Positions 17,202-26,810 of a DNA stretch of 64,000 bases are shown one piece after another. The DNA is taken from NCBI RefSeq assembly GCF_023283985.1, contig NZ_JAKIKU010000011.1, positions 62,001 to 126,000 on the forward strand. Reading direction: 5' to 3'. A program made the position numbers and the translations under genes. This DNA is from Shewanella electrodiphila (GTDB lineage Bacteria; Pseudomonadota; Gammaproteobacteria; Enterobacterales; Shewanellaceae). The notes under the pieces were generated by a model. That model saw only the letters and a program-made list of their open reading frames with translations. It searched no databases and was not told the origin of the DNA. Within the stretch, counting starts at the first letter, position 1. Each line of letters begins with the position of its first letter.

Positions 17202-18254
17202 TTAAGCCCTCTTATGAGGGCTTTTTTGATGCAGCTTTTCAATATATTGAGTCGGTGTTTGACGATGAAGACGCTGAAAACTTTTACTGAAACTGCGTAC
17301 ATTCGCATAGCCTAGCAAGGCCGAAACCTCACTCACGCTTCTTCCTTCTAGCATATAGTTGATCGCCAAATTACCGAGAATATAGCGCATTAACTCCGTA
17401 AAACTGAATCCGTTTTGCTGCAGACGCCTTTGCAGTTGTTGACGTGAAAAACCGCACAAATCTGCCAATGAGTCCACTGTAGGTAAACCATAAAAACGAA
17501 TGTAATTGACTAACTCATACAGCACCTTAGGTGTGTCATGGGTTTGTGGCATATTTAAATAAGAGTCAAGCTGATTGAGTGAGATGCTGTTGCTGTTGTT
17601 TTTTTTAATTTGCTGCAGCGTTGACTGAGAAGATAAAAAATCTTGTTCAGAGCTTATTAAAGAGTCTATGTCCAACCACATTTCTGTAAGCGGCGCATTC
17701 CATGTCACTTTACAGCCAAAGGCTTGTTCAACCCCAAGTTGGCCAATTGAAGGGCCGCTAAGCATGACTTTTTTGGGCTGAAAATCTGCTCCGAGAAAAT
17801 ACCGACAAGTGTTTAGTAAGGTCAGTGCGACTCTCAACGAGTCATGAGATTTTGCTTTTGAGCTGACGTAATCATTGCGATAACACCACTTAATGATTTT
17901 GTTTGACTGAGCTCCGTAATAACTAGCCCCTGAATGAAAACAAGCCATAGCATAGTTAACCCGTCTAAAGGTGATGGCTAAATCAGGTGTGGCGAGAAAC
18001 CAATTATTAGGCAGGTTAAATCTGCCGATATCTAAATATTCTTGAATGTTAAGCATGTAGTCACTGTCACCTGTTAACAACTCAATTTTTGTTAACCACA
18101 TGGCCACCTCCGAGAAAGGGATCAATGTCATGGGCTCTAACATCAAGCTATCAGGGATCGAAAGATCCTTATGGGTGATGTTATAGCGATCTTCAACCCC
18201 TTGCAGTACAGGAAGCACACAGCAAACGCGGATAAAAGAGACATTAAAAGCCAT
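17202..18254 (-). CDS. AraC family transcriptional regulator
   Basis: A 350-aa regulator with an N-terminal AraC-type ligand-binding domain (PF12625-like, about residues 15-200) and a C-terminal double helix-turn-helix (about 245-340). DLCGFSRQQLQRRLQQNGFSF forms the first HTH region (interrupted only by normal variation) and VSEVSALLGYANVRSFSKSF the second, followed by the typical HRQTPTQY. It is divergent from the yiaW-yiaV-like pair, which is its most likely target. The ligand is unknown. Its last codons lie within the shared terminator hairpin. Confidence 0.9.
   Translation of the reverse strand: MAFNVSFIRVCCVLPVLQGVEDRYNITHKDLSIPDSLMLEPMTLIPFSEVAMWLTKIELLTGDSDYMLNIQEYLDIGRFNLPNNWFLATPDLAITFRRVNYAMACFHSGASYYGAQSNKIIKWCYRNDYVSSKAKSHDSLRVALTLLNTCRYFLGADFQPKKVMLSGPSIGQLGVEQAFGCKVTWNAPLTEMWLDIDSLISSEQDFLSSQSTLQQIKKNNSNSISLNQLDSYLNMPQTHDTPKVLYELVNYIRFYGLPTVDSLADLCGFSRQQLQRRLQQNGFSFTELMRYILGNLAINYMLEGRSVSEVSALLGYANVRSFSKSFQRLHRQTPTQYIEKLHQKSPHKRA
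17204..17223. terminator. Bidirectional terminator between permease and araC-type gene
   Basis: AAGCCCTC/GAGGGCTT stem with a TTAT loop and a following T run. On the minus strand the hairpin encodes the last residues of the AraC-type regulator, so its stop codon lies in the terminator. Confidence 0.85.
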
Positions 18255-18410
18255 GGCAATTTCTCTGTAGTAAAGGTTCAGGTTAATGACATGAAGGTGT
18301 CAGATTAACTCAAAAAATAACATTTATTGATACAAATGGGTACTTAATGTTGTGATTTGAAGCGGTAGGGGCAAACTAGCCACATCTAAGTTTACAGAAG
18401 TGAGATCAAT

Positions 18411-18755
18411 ATGAGTTTATTCAGTATGCCATTCGTCGATTCAGGTGTTGATGCTGCACTTCATGGCGTTGCATTAGTGGTTTTAGTCGGCGTAGTTGCC
18501 GCAGCAGGTTATGGCTTTTGGAAGGTACATGAATTGCCAATTGATAAGGCGCATAAAGAAAACCATCAACAAATAGGGCTCATCACTGCGCTCACCTGGA
18601 TAGGCTTTTTGTGGCATTGGGTTTGGGTATTAGCTGTGATGGTTGCGTTTATTGATACAGGTAAAGCACTGAGAAAAATTAGAGATGTATGGCGTGAAAA
18701 GGATACTGACGAACCAGTATCAGCCACTCCCCAAAAAGAGGAGGTTAACTCATGA
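18411..18755 (+). CDS. DUF3302 inner-membrane protein (YiaW-like)
   Basis: A 114-aa membrane protein with two hydrophobic helices (about residues 18-38 and 57-80) and a charged C-terminal tail, the layout of E. coli YiaW. The gene overlaps the next by four bases (ATGA), and that next gene is a YiaV-like HlyD protein, reproducing the E. coli yiaW-yiaV pair. The function is not established. As a small partner of an HlyD-type adaptor it may help form an export or envelope complex; that is inference. Confidence 0.85.
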   Translation: MSLFSMPFVDSGVDAALHGVALVVLVGVVAAAGYGFWKVHELPIDKAHKENHQQIGLITALTWIGFLWHWVWVLAVMVAFIDTGKALRKIRDVWREKDTDEPVSATPQKEEVNS

Positions 18756-19975
18756 TTGAAGGTTTAGCCGTATGGGCATTGTTTATTTATATTCTGCGTA
18801 TGGTGGGTATGCCGTGGAATAAAGGCACTAAAGCGTTTGCATATTTAGGGGGCACGGGTTGGTTAATGTTCGTGTGGGTCGGTTTACTAAATTATGCACC
18901 TATGGATATTACAGGCGGCTCTGTTGTGCAATCACCGCATATTCAGTTACGTCCTGCGTCAACGAAAATTAAAGGTAATGTAAAAGGTATTTATGTTGAA
19001 CCCAATGAAAGGGTCGTGGCAGGGCAGTTGATATATGAGCTTGATGATGAGCCCTATCAAATTGCTTTAAATAAAGCCTCTGTGGGTAAGCAAACCGCGA
19101 CAGTCGCATTGTCACTAGCGAAAGAAGATATCCTTATTGCAGAGAAAGAACTGCAATCGGCAAATTCTGATGAAGCCATAAGTAAAAACCAACTGCATGC
19201 AGCTAAGAAAGATTTAACTTGGAAAGAGACAACGCTGGCGCGTTACGTTGAGCAAAATAGCATAGTGCCTGACACGATTACAGAAAGTCAGTTAGATGAG
19301 CAGCAAACAGCTGTTGATTTAGCCCAAGCCAAAGTCGATGCCTATGTCACTCAAATTGCTAAATCGAAAACTGAAGTTCAAAAAGCCAAGCTCGATATTC
19401 AAAAAGCTCACTTAACGGTTGATAGCCGTCAGTCGGATTTAGAAAGTGAAATCGAAAATGTGGCTCAAGCACAATGGAACCTTGATAATACAAAGGTTTA
19501 TGCACCTGCTAATGGTTATGTGACTAACTTCATTATGCGAGAAGGCCAATATGTTGGTGTTGCGCCGAGAATTCAGATGTATACCGATGAAAAGTATGTA
19601 CTGATGCGAGTCAATCACCAAGCGATACGTAACGTTGAGGTTGGCCAAATGGCGGAGTTTGCATCAGCGGTGTACCCAAGTAAAATTTTCAACGCTGAAG
19701 TTGAAGGGATTATTGAGGCAACAGGAGAGGCGCAAGGCAGCTTATTAGCACGTGATGACAATGTCAGACAGACCACAGGGCAAAACATCAATAATAAGCA
19801 TCACTTTGTCCGCTTAAAGCTACAAGAGTCTGCAGAGTATGATATCCCAGTCGGTTCAGTTGGATTAGCTTGGGTATCAGGGACTAAGCCTGCTGAGTTT
19901 ATGAGCTTTTTAGATGTGATACGCGGCATTATTATTCGAATGAAGTCTCAGATTTACTATATCTGGTCTATATAA
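18752..19975 (+). CDS. HlyD family membrane-fusion protein (YiaV-like)
   Basis: Periplasmic adaptor anchored by N-terminal membrane segments (about residues 5-50). A barrel-sandwich (lipoyl-like) half follows (IKGNVKGIYVEPNERVVAGQLIYELDDEPYQ in parts), then a long coiled-coil hairpin rich in Lys/Glu/Ala (about 110-240). The second lipoyl half contains KVYAPANGYVTNFIMREGQ. Length is 407 aa. No ABC or MFS exporter gene accompanies it, so the transport partner, if any, is elsewhere. It is translationally coupled to the DUF3302 gene. Confidence 0.9.
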   Translation: MIEGLAVWALFIYILRMVGMPWNKGTKAFAYLGGTGWLMFVWVGLLNYAPMDITGGSVVQSPHIQLRPASTKIKGNVKGIYVEPNERVVAGQLIYELDDEPYQIALNKASVGKQTATVALSLAKEDILIAEKELQSANSDEAISKNQLHAAKKDLTWKETTLARYVEQNSIVPDTITESQLDEQQTAVDLAQAKVDAYVTQIAKSKTEVQKAKLDIQKAHLTVDSRQSDLESEIENVAQAQWNLDNTKVYAPANGYVTNFIMREGQYVGVAPRIQMYTDEKYVLMRVNHQAIRNVEVGQMAEFASAVYPSKIFNAEVEGIIEATGEAQGSLLARDDNVRQTTGQNINNKHHFVRLKLQESAEYDIPVGSVGLAWVSGTKPAEFMSFLDVIRGIIIRMKSQIYYIWSI

Positions 19976-20037
19976 AGGTAAGTTCTTAACATAAAGATAA
20001 GTACTTAACGATTGAATTAGTGAGTCTCAAACGTTCC

Positions 20038-20066
20038 AAAAGCGTCCTTAGATAAGGGCGCTTTTT
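20038..20066. terminator. Terminator after the yiaV-like gene
   Basis: AAAGCG-CCTTA / TAAGG-CGCTTT imperfect stem followed by a T run, about 65 bases after the yiaV-like stop. Confidence 0.75.
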
Positions 20067-20183
20067 TATGCCAGTAAAGAGTTGTATTTATCAAGATTCT
20101 CCTCGACAGCGGCTGAAAAAACGTCTTAACTGTTAAGTCATGTTCACGTTATTCATTGCTAACTATTACAAGGACAAGTATGT

Positions 20184-20972
20184 ATGAAAGTGTCTAAATA
20201 CGCTCAAGGTCAGCCTTGTTGGGTAGAGCTTGCAAGTCATGACTGGTTTTCTGCCAAAAGCTTTTACCAAAACCTTTTTCAATGGCACGCCGATGATATG
20301 CCTATGCCAGAAGGTCATTACACTATGCTGCAGATAGAGGGTGATGATATTGGTGCTATGTATCAAATGCCAAAAGAAATGGCATCACAGCCGACACATT
20401 GGGAGCTGTATTTTGCAGTCGATAATGTCGACGAAACAGTGAAATTGATTAAACATGCTGGTGGCGAAATTATTGCAGGCCCTCATGAAGTGGGAGATTC
20501 AGGCCGAATGGCGGTCTGTCACGATCCTGAAGGGGCGCGTTTTTCTATTTGGCAAGCCATTGAACATGTAGGAATTAAACGTTCTTTTGAACCTAATACA
20601 CTTTGCTGGGTTGAGTACATGTGCCGTAATGCAGGCTTATCTAAAAACTTTTACTGCCAAGTTTTGGGCTTTGACACTGAAACGGTGGACATGTCGGAAG
20701 TGGGTGTTGCTGAGTATACCCAATGGATGGTGGCTCAGCAGGCTATTGGTGGCATGATGGAAATGACCGAAGAGTTTGGCGATATGCCACCTCACTGGAT
20801 GTTGTATTTTAGCGTTGAAGATTGCGATGCAATGGCAGCTAAAGCGGATGAGTTGGGCGGTAAAATTTGCGTGCCGCCGACAGATATACCTGATGTGGGT
20901 CGGTTTGCGGTGATTGATGATCCTCAAGGAGGCACATTCTCAATCATTAAACTGAGTCTACCTGATTGCTAA
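20184..20972 (+). CDS. VOC superfamily protein with two glyoxalase-like domains
   Basis: A 262-aa soluble protein made of two vicinal-oxygen-chelate domains (about residues 6-128 and 136-260). Each domain begins with a CWVEL/CWVEYM strand and contains an NLFQWH or YCQVLGFD helix. Each also has a HWELYF/HWMLYF strand and ends in HDPEGARFSIWQ or DDPQGGTFSI. These are the strands that carry metal ligands in glyoxalase and bleomycin-resistance proteins. The substrate is unknown. It is a single gene with AAGGA upstream of the ATG. Confidence 0.88.
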   Translation: MKVSKYAQGQPCWVELASHDWFSAKSFYQNLFQWHADDMPMPEGHYTMLQIEGDDIGAMYQMPKEMASQPTHWELYFAVDNVDETVKLIKHAGGEIIAGPHEVGDSGRMAVCHDPEGARFSIWQAIEHVGIKRSFEPNTLCWVEYMCRNAGLSKNFYCQVLGFDTETVDMSEVGVAEYTQWMVAQQAIGGMMEMTEEFGDMPPHWMLYFSVEDCDAMAAKADELGGKICVPPTDIPDVGRFAVIDDPQGGTFSIIKLSLPDC

Positions 20973-21059
20973 ATTATACTTTCGCCAAGGTCATGGGTTT
21001 GTTAGCTTAGTGAATCAGACAAAATTTTTAGTTTTATCAACCCAGTTCAAGGAAGAAAC

Positions 21060-21326
21060 ATGTCGCAGACCAAAGAGCAAAAATTAGCAGATATTCAAAA
21101 GAAAATGACCATGGTAGCAGTGATTGATTTCCCTGGAACATTGCTAATGGCTGCGGGCTTATATGGCATTTTTGCAGGCTTTAACATTGCAACGATGCCG
21201 ATATTAGATAATGCGAATGTGCAGTATGTTATGGTGGCGATTGGCGGTGTGACCATGATGTGGGGAATGGTAAAAATGATGCAATTAGCCAAACTTAAAC
21301 AGCAGATCATGAGTGAAGATCTATAA
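21060..21326 (+). CDS. Small two-helix membrane protein, 88 aa
   Basis: I do not recognise a characterised family. Two hydrophobic segments (about residues 18-42 and 55-76) are flanked by Lys-rich ends (KEQKLADIQKKM; KMMQLAKLKQQI). AAGGA precedes the ATG. It stands alone and is followed by a strong terminator. It is probably an inner-membrane protein of unknown role. Confidence 0.7.
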   Translation: MSQTKEQKLADIQKKMTMVAVIDFPGTLLMAAGLYGIFAGFNIATMPILDNANVQYVMVAIGGVTMMWGMVKMMQLAKLKQQIMSEDL

Positions 21327-21351
21327 AATCAATGTTGTGTTTATAAAATTT

Positions 21352-21374
21352 AAAAGGCGCTGAGAGCGCCTTTT
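21352..21374. terminator. Bidirectional terminator
   Basis: AAAAGGCGC/GCGCCTTTT stem with a five-base loop between the small membrane protein gene and the convergent cusA-like gene. Confidence 0.85.
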
Positions 21375-21387
21375 TTGATGGTGTTAT

Positions 21388-24300
21388 TTAATCAGATGAT
21401 CTTGGTAGTTTCCTGCCATATATCAGTAAATAAATGGCTGGAATAACAAACAATGACAGTAGCGGCGCAGTCACCATACCACCGACCATAGGTGCGGCAA
21501 TTTTCTGCATCACTTCATTGCCTGTACCACTGCCCCACATAATCGGTAATAAGCCGAAGAATATAGTGGCAACGGTCATGGCTTTAGGGCGAATACGCAT
21601 CACGGCGCCGTGGATTAAGGCCTCGCTTAAATCACTGCGCTGCTTGTATTGCCCTTTGGCTTGTCTGTCTTTAATGCTGTTATTCAAATATACCTGCATC
21701 ACCACACCAAATTCAGCCGCGACCCCTGCAAGTGCAATCATCCCGACAGAAACTGCTACCGAGAAATTGAAATCCAACAAGTACAATAACCATGCACTGC
21801 CAACAAGCGAAAATGGCAGGCTCAACATGATCACTGAGGCCTGGGTAAATGAGCCAAAAGTCATCATTAGCAGCATGAAAATCACCGCAAGCATTAACGG
21901 AATAACCAACTCCATTTTTGCTTTCACGCGTTGCATATACTCATATTGGCCAGCAAAAGTGTAACTATATCGAGGTGGAAGCTGAACTTGTTCATTAAGC
22001 GCTTGTTTGGCTGTAGCAATATATTCACCAATGGATATGTTGTCCAAATCGACAAATACCCAACTGATTAATCTACCATTTTCACTGGCAAGCATGGGCG
22101 CACCATCGCTAATAGAAATGGTTGCTAAGTTGCCTAATGGTAAGTATTTACCTGTTTTGGTCATGACAGGTAAGTCTTGCAGCTTTTCGATACTGTCACG
22201 CAGTTCGCGGGGGTAGCGAATATTGATTGGGTAACGTTCTTGCCCTTGAATAGATTGACCCACTTGCATACCGCCAATGGCCATTTGCACCACATCTTGA
22301 ATGTCTTTGAGGGTCATTCCGTAACGAGCAGCATTTTTAAGATCTGGCTCAATATCAATATAGCGGCCACCACTTGTTCGCTGAGCAAATGCCGATTGCG
22401 TACCAGGTAGTTGGCTGACAACGGCTTCTATTTCAGTACCAATACGCTGAAGTTCATCAATATCTGCGCCGGAAATCTTAATTCCGACAGGGGTTCGTAC
22501 TCCTGTTGAGAGCATATCAATGCGAGTTTTTATCGGTTGAACCCAAGCATTGGTCATTCCGGGTACTTTAACCGTCTTTTGAAGCTCAGCAATGATCCCC
22601 TCAAGTGTCATACCTTCGCGCCACGTATCACGCGGGTTAAGCATGATGGTGGTTTCTAGCATGGTTAACGGCGCAGGATCGGTGGCAGTCATCGCTCGGC
22701 CAACCTTACCAAATACCCGCTTTACCTCGGGTACGGTTTTAATGAGTCGGTCAGTTTGCTGCAAAATTTCAGCGGCTTTACCAGCACTTACGCTTGGTAG
22801 AGTCGTTGGCATATAAAGCAAATCACCTTCTTCAAGTTCAGGCATAAACTCGCTGCCCATTTTTGTCATTGGATACACCGCACTGCCAAGGGCAATGATG
22901 GCTAATAAGATGGTGAACTTTGGAAATTTAAGCACTAAACGCAGCATAGGCTCGTAAATGGCAATCAATAGTCTGCTGAGAGGGTTTTTCTTCTCATCAG
23001 GGATTTTACCGCGAACGAAATAGCCCATTAACACCGGGATCAAGGTAATAGCTAATATCGCACTGGCAGCCATGGCAAAGGTTTTAGTAAATGCCAAAGG
23101 GTGAAATAATCGGCCTTCTTGAGCTTCTAGGGCAAACACAGGCACAAAGCTTAAGGTGATAATCAACAGACTGAAAAATAGTGCTGGGCCGACTTCAACC
23201 GAAGCTTTTCGCACTAACTCCCAATGGGTGTCACCCGTAGGAGTTTGACCATTATGTTTTTCTCGATATTGTTCTAAATGCTTATGCACATTTTCGACCA
23301 TCACAATGGCGGCATCCACCACCGCTCCTATGGCAATGGCTATCCCACCTAAACTCATGATGTTGGCATTTACCCCGATAATATTCATCACGATAAAACT
23401 GATTAATATTGAGATTGGTAACGAGATAATCGCCACTAAGGTTGAGCGGGCATGAAGCAAGAAAATCAGGCAGATAATGCCTACGACCATCATTTCTTCG
23501 AGGACTTTATGTTTAAGATTGTCCACTGAGTTAAGAATAAGCTCAGAGCGATCGTAAGTGATCACTAACTCCACCCCATCAGGCAGGCCGTTTTCGATTT
23601 CTTTAAGCTTATCTTTGACATTGTTGATGGTGGCGAGGGCATTTTCACCGTAACGCATCACCACAATGCCGCCAACCACTTCACCTTTACCATCTAGTTC
23701 GGCGATTCCGCGTCGGGCGGCAGGCCCTGTGCGTAGTTGCGCCACATCTTTCATCAATACCGGCGTGCCAGATTCAGACACTATGCCTAATGGTATTTCC
23801 CTAAAGTCAGCCAGTGTTTGCCGATAACCTGTTGAAGTGATCATGTACTCGGCTTCTGCCATTTCAATGACTGAGCCACCTGTTGAACTGTTAGAATTGT
23901 CTAAGGCATTTTTTACAGTCATTAAATCAATTTGATACAAAGCCAACTTATGCGGATCAACAATGATTTGGTATGACTGCTCCATGCCGCCAATAGTCGC
24001 GACTTCTGACACGCCGCTAACACTTTGCAACTCAAGCTTTAAAAACCAATCTTGCAGTGAACGCAATTGCGCTAAATCATGTTGGCCTTTGCGATCAACT
24101 AACGCGTACTGAAATACCCAACCAACTCCAGATGCGTCAGGTCCCAGAGTGGGAGTGACATTGTCGGGTAGCTGCCCTTGGGTTTGGGATAAATATTCTA
24201 AGACTCGGGAGCGAGCCCAATAAATGTCTGTGCCGTCTTCAAAAATAATGTAGACGTAAGAGTCGCCAAACATAGAAAAACCGCGAACAGTTTTAGCACC

Positions 24301-24531
24301 AGGTACGGCGAGCATGGCGGTTGATAACGGATAGGTTATTTGGTCTTCAACTAATTGTGGTGCTTGGCCTGGGTATGAGGTTTTTACAATCACTTGCACA
24401 TCAGATAAATCTGGTAGTGCATCCAGTGGTGTCATACGCATTGCCTGATAACCAATTAAGGCAATCACCGCAGTAAGCACTAACACCATAGCTCTTTGCC
24501 TAATCGAGGCGCTGATTATTTTTTCTAACAT
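21388..24531 (-). CDS. cusA: Heavy-metal RND efflux pump, CusA/CzcA family
   Basis: Twelve-helix proton-driven pump that exports Cu(I)/Ag(I), or related metals, through a tripartite complex. The N-terminus RQRAMVLVLTAVIALIGYQA and the helix-4 signature GGIAIAIGAVVDAAIVMVEN are diagnostic of the HME-RND subfamily. MGSEFMPELEEGDLLYMPTT and the methionine-rich periplasmic parts fit Cus-type metal relay. Length is 1047 aa, as expected. It lies 12 bases after the adaptor gene. No outer-membrane factor gene of the CusC type is adjacent. The exact metal specificity is inferred. Confidence 0.93.
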   Translation of the reverse strand: MLEKIISASIRQRAMVLVLTAVIALIGYQAMRMTPLDALPDLSDVQVIVKTSYPGQAPQLVEDQITYPLSTAMLAVPGAKTVRGFSMFGDSYVYIIFEDGTDIYWARSRVLEYLSQTQGQLPDNVTPTLGPDASGVGWVFQYALVDRKGQHDLAQLRSLQDWFLKLELQSVSGVSEVATIGGMEQSYQIIVDPHKLALYQIDLMTVKNALDNSNSSTGGSVIEMAEAEYMITSTGYRQTLADFREIPLGIVSESGTPVLMKDVAQLRTGPAARRGIAELDGKGEVVGGIVVMRYGENALATINNVKDKLKEIENGLPDGVELVITYDRSELILNSVDNLKHKVLEEMMVVGIICLIFLLHARSTLVAIISLPISILISFIVMNIIGVNANIMSLGGIAIAIGAVVDAAIVMVENVHKHLEQYREKHNGQTPTGDTHWELVRKASVEVGPALFFSLLIITLSFVPVFALEAQEGRLFHPLAFTKTFAMAASAILAITLIPVLMGYFVRGKIPDEKKNPLSRLLIAIYEPMLRLVLKFPKFTILLAIIALGSAVYPMTKMGSEFMPELEEGDLLYMPTTLPSVSAGKAAEILQQTDRLIKTVPEVKRVFGKVGRAMTATDPAPLTMLETTIMLNPRDTWREGMTLEGIIAELQKTVKVPGMTNAWVQPIKTRIDMLSTGVRTPVGIKISGADIDELQRIGTEIEAVVSQLPGTQSAFAQRTSGGRYIDIEPDLKNAARYGMTLKDIQDVVQMAIGGMQVGQSIQGQERYPINIRYPRELRDSIEKLQDLPVMTKTGKYLPLGNLATISISDGAPMLASENGRLISWVFVDLDNISIGEYIATAKQALNEQVQLPPRYSYTFAGQYEYMQRVKAKMELVIPLMLAVIFMLLMMTFGSFTQASVIMLSLPFSLVGSAWLLYLLDFNFSVAVSVGMIALAGVAAEFGVVMQVYLNNSIKDRQAKGQYKQRSDLSEALIHGAVMRIRPKAMTVATIFFGLLPIMWGSGTGNEVMQKIAAPMVGGMVTAPLLSLFVIPAIYLLIYGRKLPRSSD

Positions 24532-24543
24532 GTTAGCCTCCGA

Positions 24544-26184
24544 TTAATGATGCGCATGAGGATCAGCTGCGGGTTCAGTGTTACTGCCACTTAATCGTTG
24601 CAAGCTACCTTGAATACTGGCTTCAGAATCTAATAAGAATTGGCCGGATACGATGACCTTTTCACCCGCTTGCAGACCTTCGATAATCTCTGCTTTACCT
24701 TGAGCAATCATGCCGACTTTGACGGCTACTGAAGCAAAGCTATTATCATCACGTTGGACTACAACACGGTTCTCTCGGCCTGTTTGAATTAAGGCTTCAG
24801 TAGGAATGGATAATACGCCGCGCTTTGGGCCGCCAAATAGTTTCACATCAACTAAGCTGCCTGGTTTTAAGCTTTTACCTGGATTTTCGAGTTTGATGCG
24901 CACTCGCATCGCACGAGAAACGGGATCAAGTTCTGGGTAGATATAATCGATTGTGGACTCAAGATCGAACAAACCTTGGGCTGAAGACGTTACTTCAACT
25001 GGACGACCTTGCTCTAACCAGCTTTGCTCATTTTCAAACACATCAGCAATAACCCAAACACTTCGTAAGTCGACGATTTCAAATAAGGTTGTTCCGGGTT
25101 CAACATACATACCATGACGAACACTCAGTTGACTGATAAAGCCATCTTGGTCGGCATAATATGGAACGCGATAAATGGTCTCGCCAGTGTTTTCCAGTTG
25201 TTGGATAGTTGTGGAACTCACCCCAAGTAGTTCAAGGCGTAATCGAGCTTTTTTAAGCAGCCCAGCACCGCGTTCAGGGTCTTGCATGAGATAATCTTTG
25301 GCTTGCATATAATCATCTTGAGCGTTGATTAACTCAGGGGAATACAGTTCATATAGCAGCTGGCCTTTTTTAACCCTCTGACCTACATTATGGATCATGA
25401 GAGTTTCTAACCAACCACTGACACGGGTATGCGCATGGCCAATGGTGTTTTCGTTGTATTCGACGGTGCCAATGGTTTTAACTAGTTTCCATAATGTGCC
25501 TTCGCTGACTTGTTCACTTCGCATTCCAAGTGCTTGTTGCATACCTCCGGATACGCCAACCACGACTTCTTCGCCTACGCCGCCCATAGTGACTTTTTCT
25601 AGATTCATTCCGCAAATCGGGCAGGTGCCTTGTTCATCAGAAATCACGTGAGGGTGCATTGGGCAAACGTATTTGATATTACCTTCATCATTCGCTTGTG
25701 GAGTGGTGAGTAATGCCGGTTTAGGCTGACTAAGTACCTGCTCAGCTTTAGATTGACTTGCTGACTTATCAGTCAGAGTCACAGCATGAGTCACAGCATG
25801 AGTATGGCTATGACCCGCATGTTCAACTGAAGTGGACTCTTCCTCTTCTTCCTTGACTAAGAACATATTACATTGCGGGCAGTGACCTTTTTCATGGCTG
25901 GTTTCTTCAGGGTGCATTGGGCAATAGTAATTGGGGTTATTTGTCACTAATTCATCGATTGCAGATTGCTCATTTTTGACCAGAAACATATTACACAGTG
26001 AGCAGCGACCTTTTTCATGGCTGGTTTCTTCTGGATGCATTGGGCATGAATACATTGGATGCGGATCAATTGAGTGATCAGCATGTTGATGATTATCTCG
26101 GGTATCAGTAGCTGCGTTAGCGGTGCTAATAGCAAGTACAGCCCCCAACGTCATTGCAATAAAAAGACTGATAATGTGTTTCAT
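24544..26184 (-). CDS. cusB: RND periplasmic adaptor (CusB type) with three heavy-metal-binding domains
   Basis: Membrane-fusion protein of the metal pump. A signal peptide (residues 1-24) is followed by three short Cys-Met-His metal-binding domains at about 44-70, 86-112 and 171-197. Each has CPMHP and a later C-x2-C (CSLCNM, CPQCNM, CPICGM). A His-rich stretch lies between the second and third (EHAGHSHTHAVTHAV). The rest is a normal CusB adaptor with lipoyl halves and helical hairpin, ending in a His-rich tail. I start at the ATG at 26184, which has TGAGG upstream and yields the signal peptide; the upstream extension has no such signal. Confidence 0.92.
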   Translation of the reverse strand: MKHIISLFIAMTLGAVLAISTANAATDTRDNHQHADHSIDPHPMYSCPMHPEETSHEKGRCSLCNMFLVKNEQSAIDELVTNNPNYYCPMHPEETSHEKGHCPQCNMFLVKEEEEESTSVEHAGHSHTHAVTHAVTLTDKSASQSKAEQVLSQPKPALLTTPQANDEGNIKYVCPMHPHVISDEQGTCPICGMNLEKVTMGGVGEEVVVGVSGGMQQALGMRSEQVSEGTLWKLVKTIGTVEYNENTIGHAHTRVSGWLETLMIHNVGQRVKKGQLLYELYSPELINAQDDYMQAKDYLMQDPERGAGLLKKARLRLELLGVSSTTIQQLENTGETIYRVPYYADQDGFISQLSVRHGMYVEPGTTLFEIVDLRSVWVIADVFENEQSWLEQGRPVEVTSSAQGLFDLESTIDYIYPELDPVSRAMRVRIKLENPGKSLKPGSLVDVKLFGGPKRGVLSIPTEALIQTGRENRVVVQRDDNSFASVAVKVGMIAQGKAEIIEGLQAGEKVIVSGQFLLDSEASIQGSLQRLSGSNTEPAADPHAHH

Positions 26185-26342
26185 AAAAACCTCAAGTAAC
26201 GAATGACGAACAACAATCCACATTTGGCAGTGAATTAGGTCATCGTAAAAGTAAAACCGGTAAAGTGATCGTTTGTAAAATGCGCCATATGAAATCACGT
26301 TTTGGTGATGTAAACAGTAATGTATGGCGGGTTTAATGCAGT

Positions 26343-26810
26343 TTAGGCAATAGGAGGTTTAAATGCTGGCAAGGTTTGATGGTAAAAAAAATGCGGTAAT
26401 TTAGTCGCTTCTGCTTTTATATTCAGTGATTTAGCAATGATGATATCGACATTCTGCATGTGACCGGTCATCGAAATTTTCATACAATGACTGCAATCAA
26501 GACTGCAACCTGCCACTGAATCACAACATGAAGATGGTTCGGTCTGTGCTATATCAGTTATAGAGTCGCAACAATGTTTGCTTTGCTTGTTACTGTCTAT
26601 CATTGAGGGGATGTTGGTCGATACCTGCTGGTGGCAGTCCATCGTAGCGCTTTCCACATCCTCGGTAGCTGCATCACTCGTTGGTTCTTTATCAACTATA
26701 TGAGTCATAGGCATTGCCACCATCGCATAGCCATTAGTGACTAAGCCTTGTCCGAGTAATGCGAACAAAGCGAAGAAAATAATGATGTGGTGAGACAGTT
26801 TAACGCTCAT
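26343..26810 (-). CDS. Exported Cys/Met/His-rich protein of the metal-efflux locus
   Basis: Family not recognised with certainty. The 155-aa product has a signal-like hydrophobic N-terminus (about residues 8-30). It then carries MTHIVDKEP, MDCHQQ, KHCCDS, SSCCDSVAGCSLDCSHCMK and MTGHM, a cluster of Cys, Met and His suited to soft-metal binding. It lies 158 bases upstream of the cusB-like start on the same strand and could be the first gene of the locus. A periplasmic copper-binding or sensing role is inference. Confidence 0.7.
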   Translation of the reverse strand: MSVKLSHHIIIFFALFALLGQGLVTNGYAMVAMPMTHIVDKEPTSDAATEDVESATMDCHQQVSTNIPSMIDSNKQSKHCCDSITDIAQTEPSSCCDSVAGCSLDCSHCMKISMTGHMQNVDIIIAKSLNIKAEATKLPHFFYHQTLPAFKPPIA

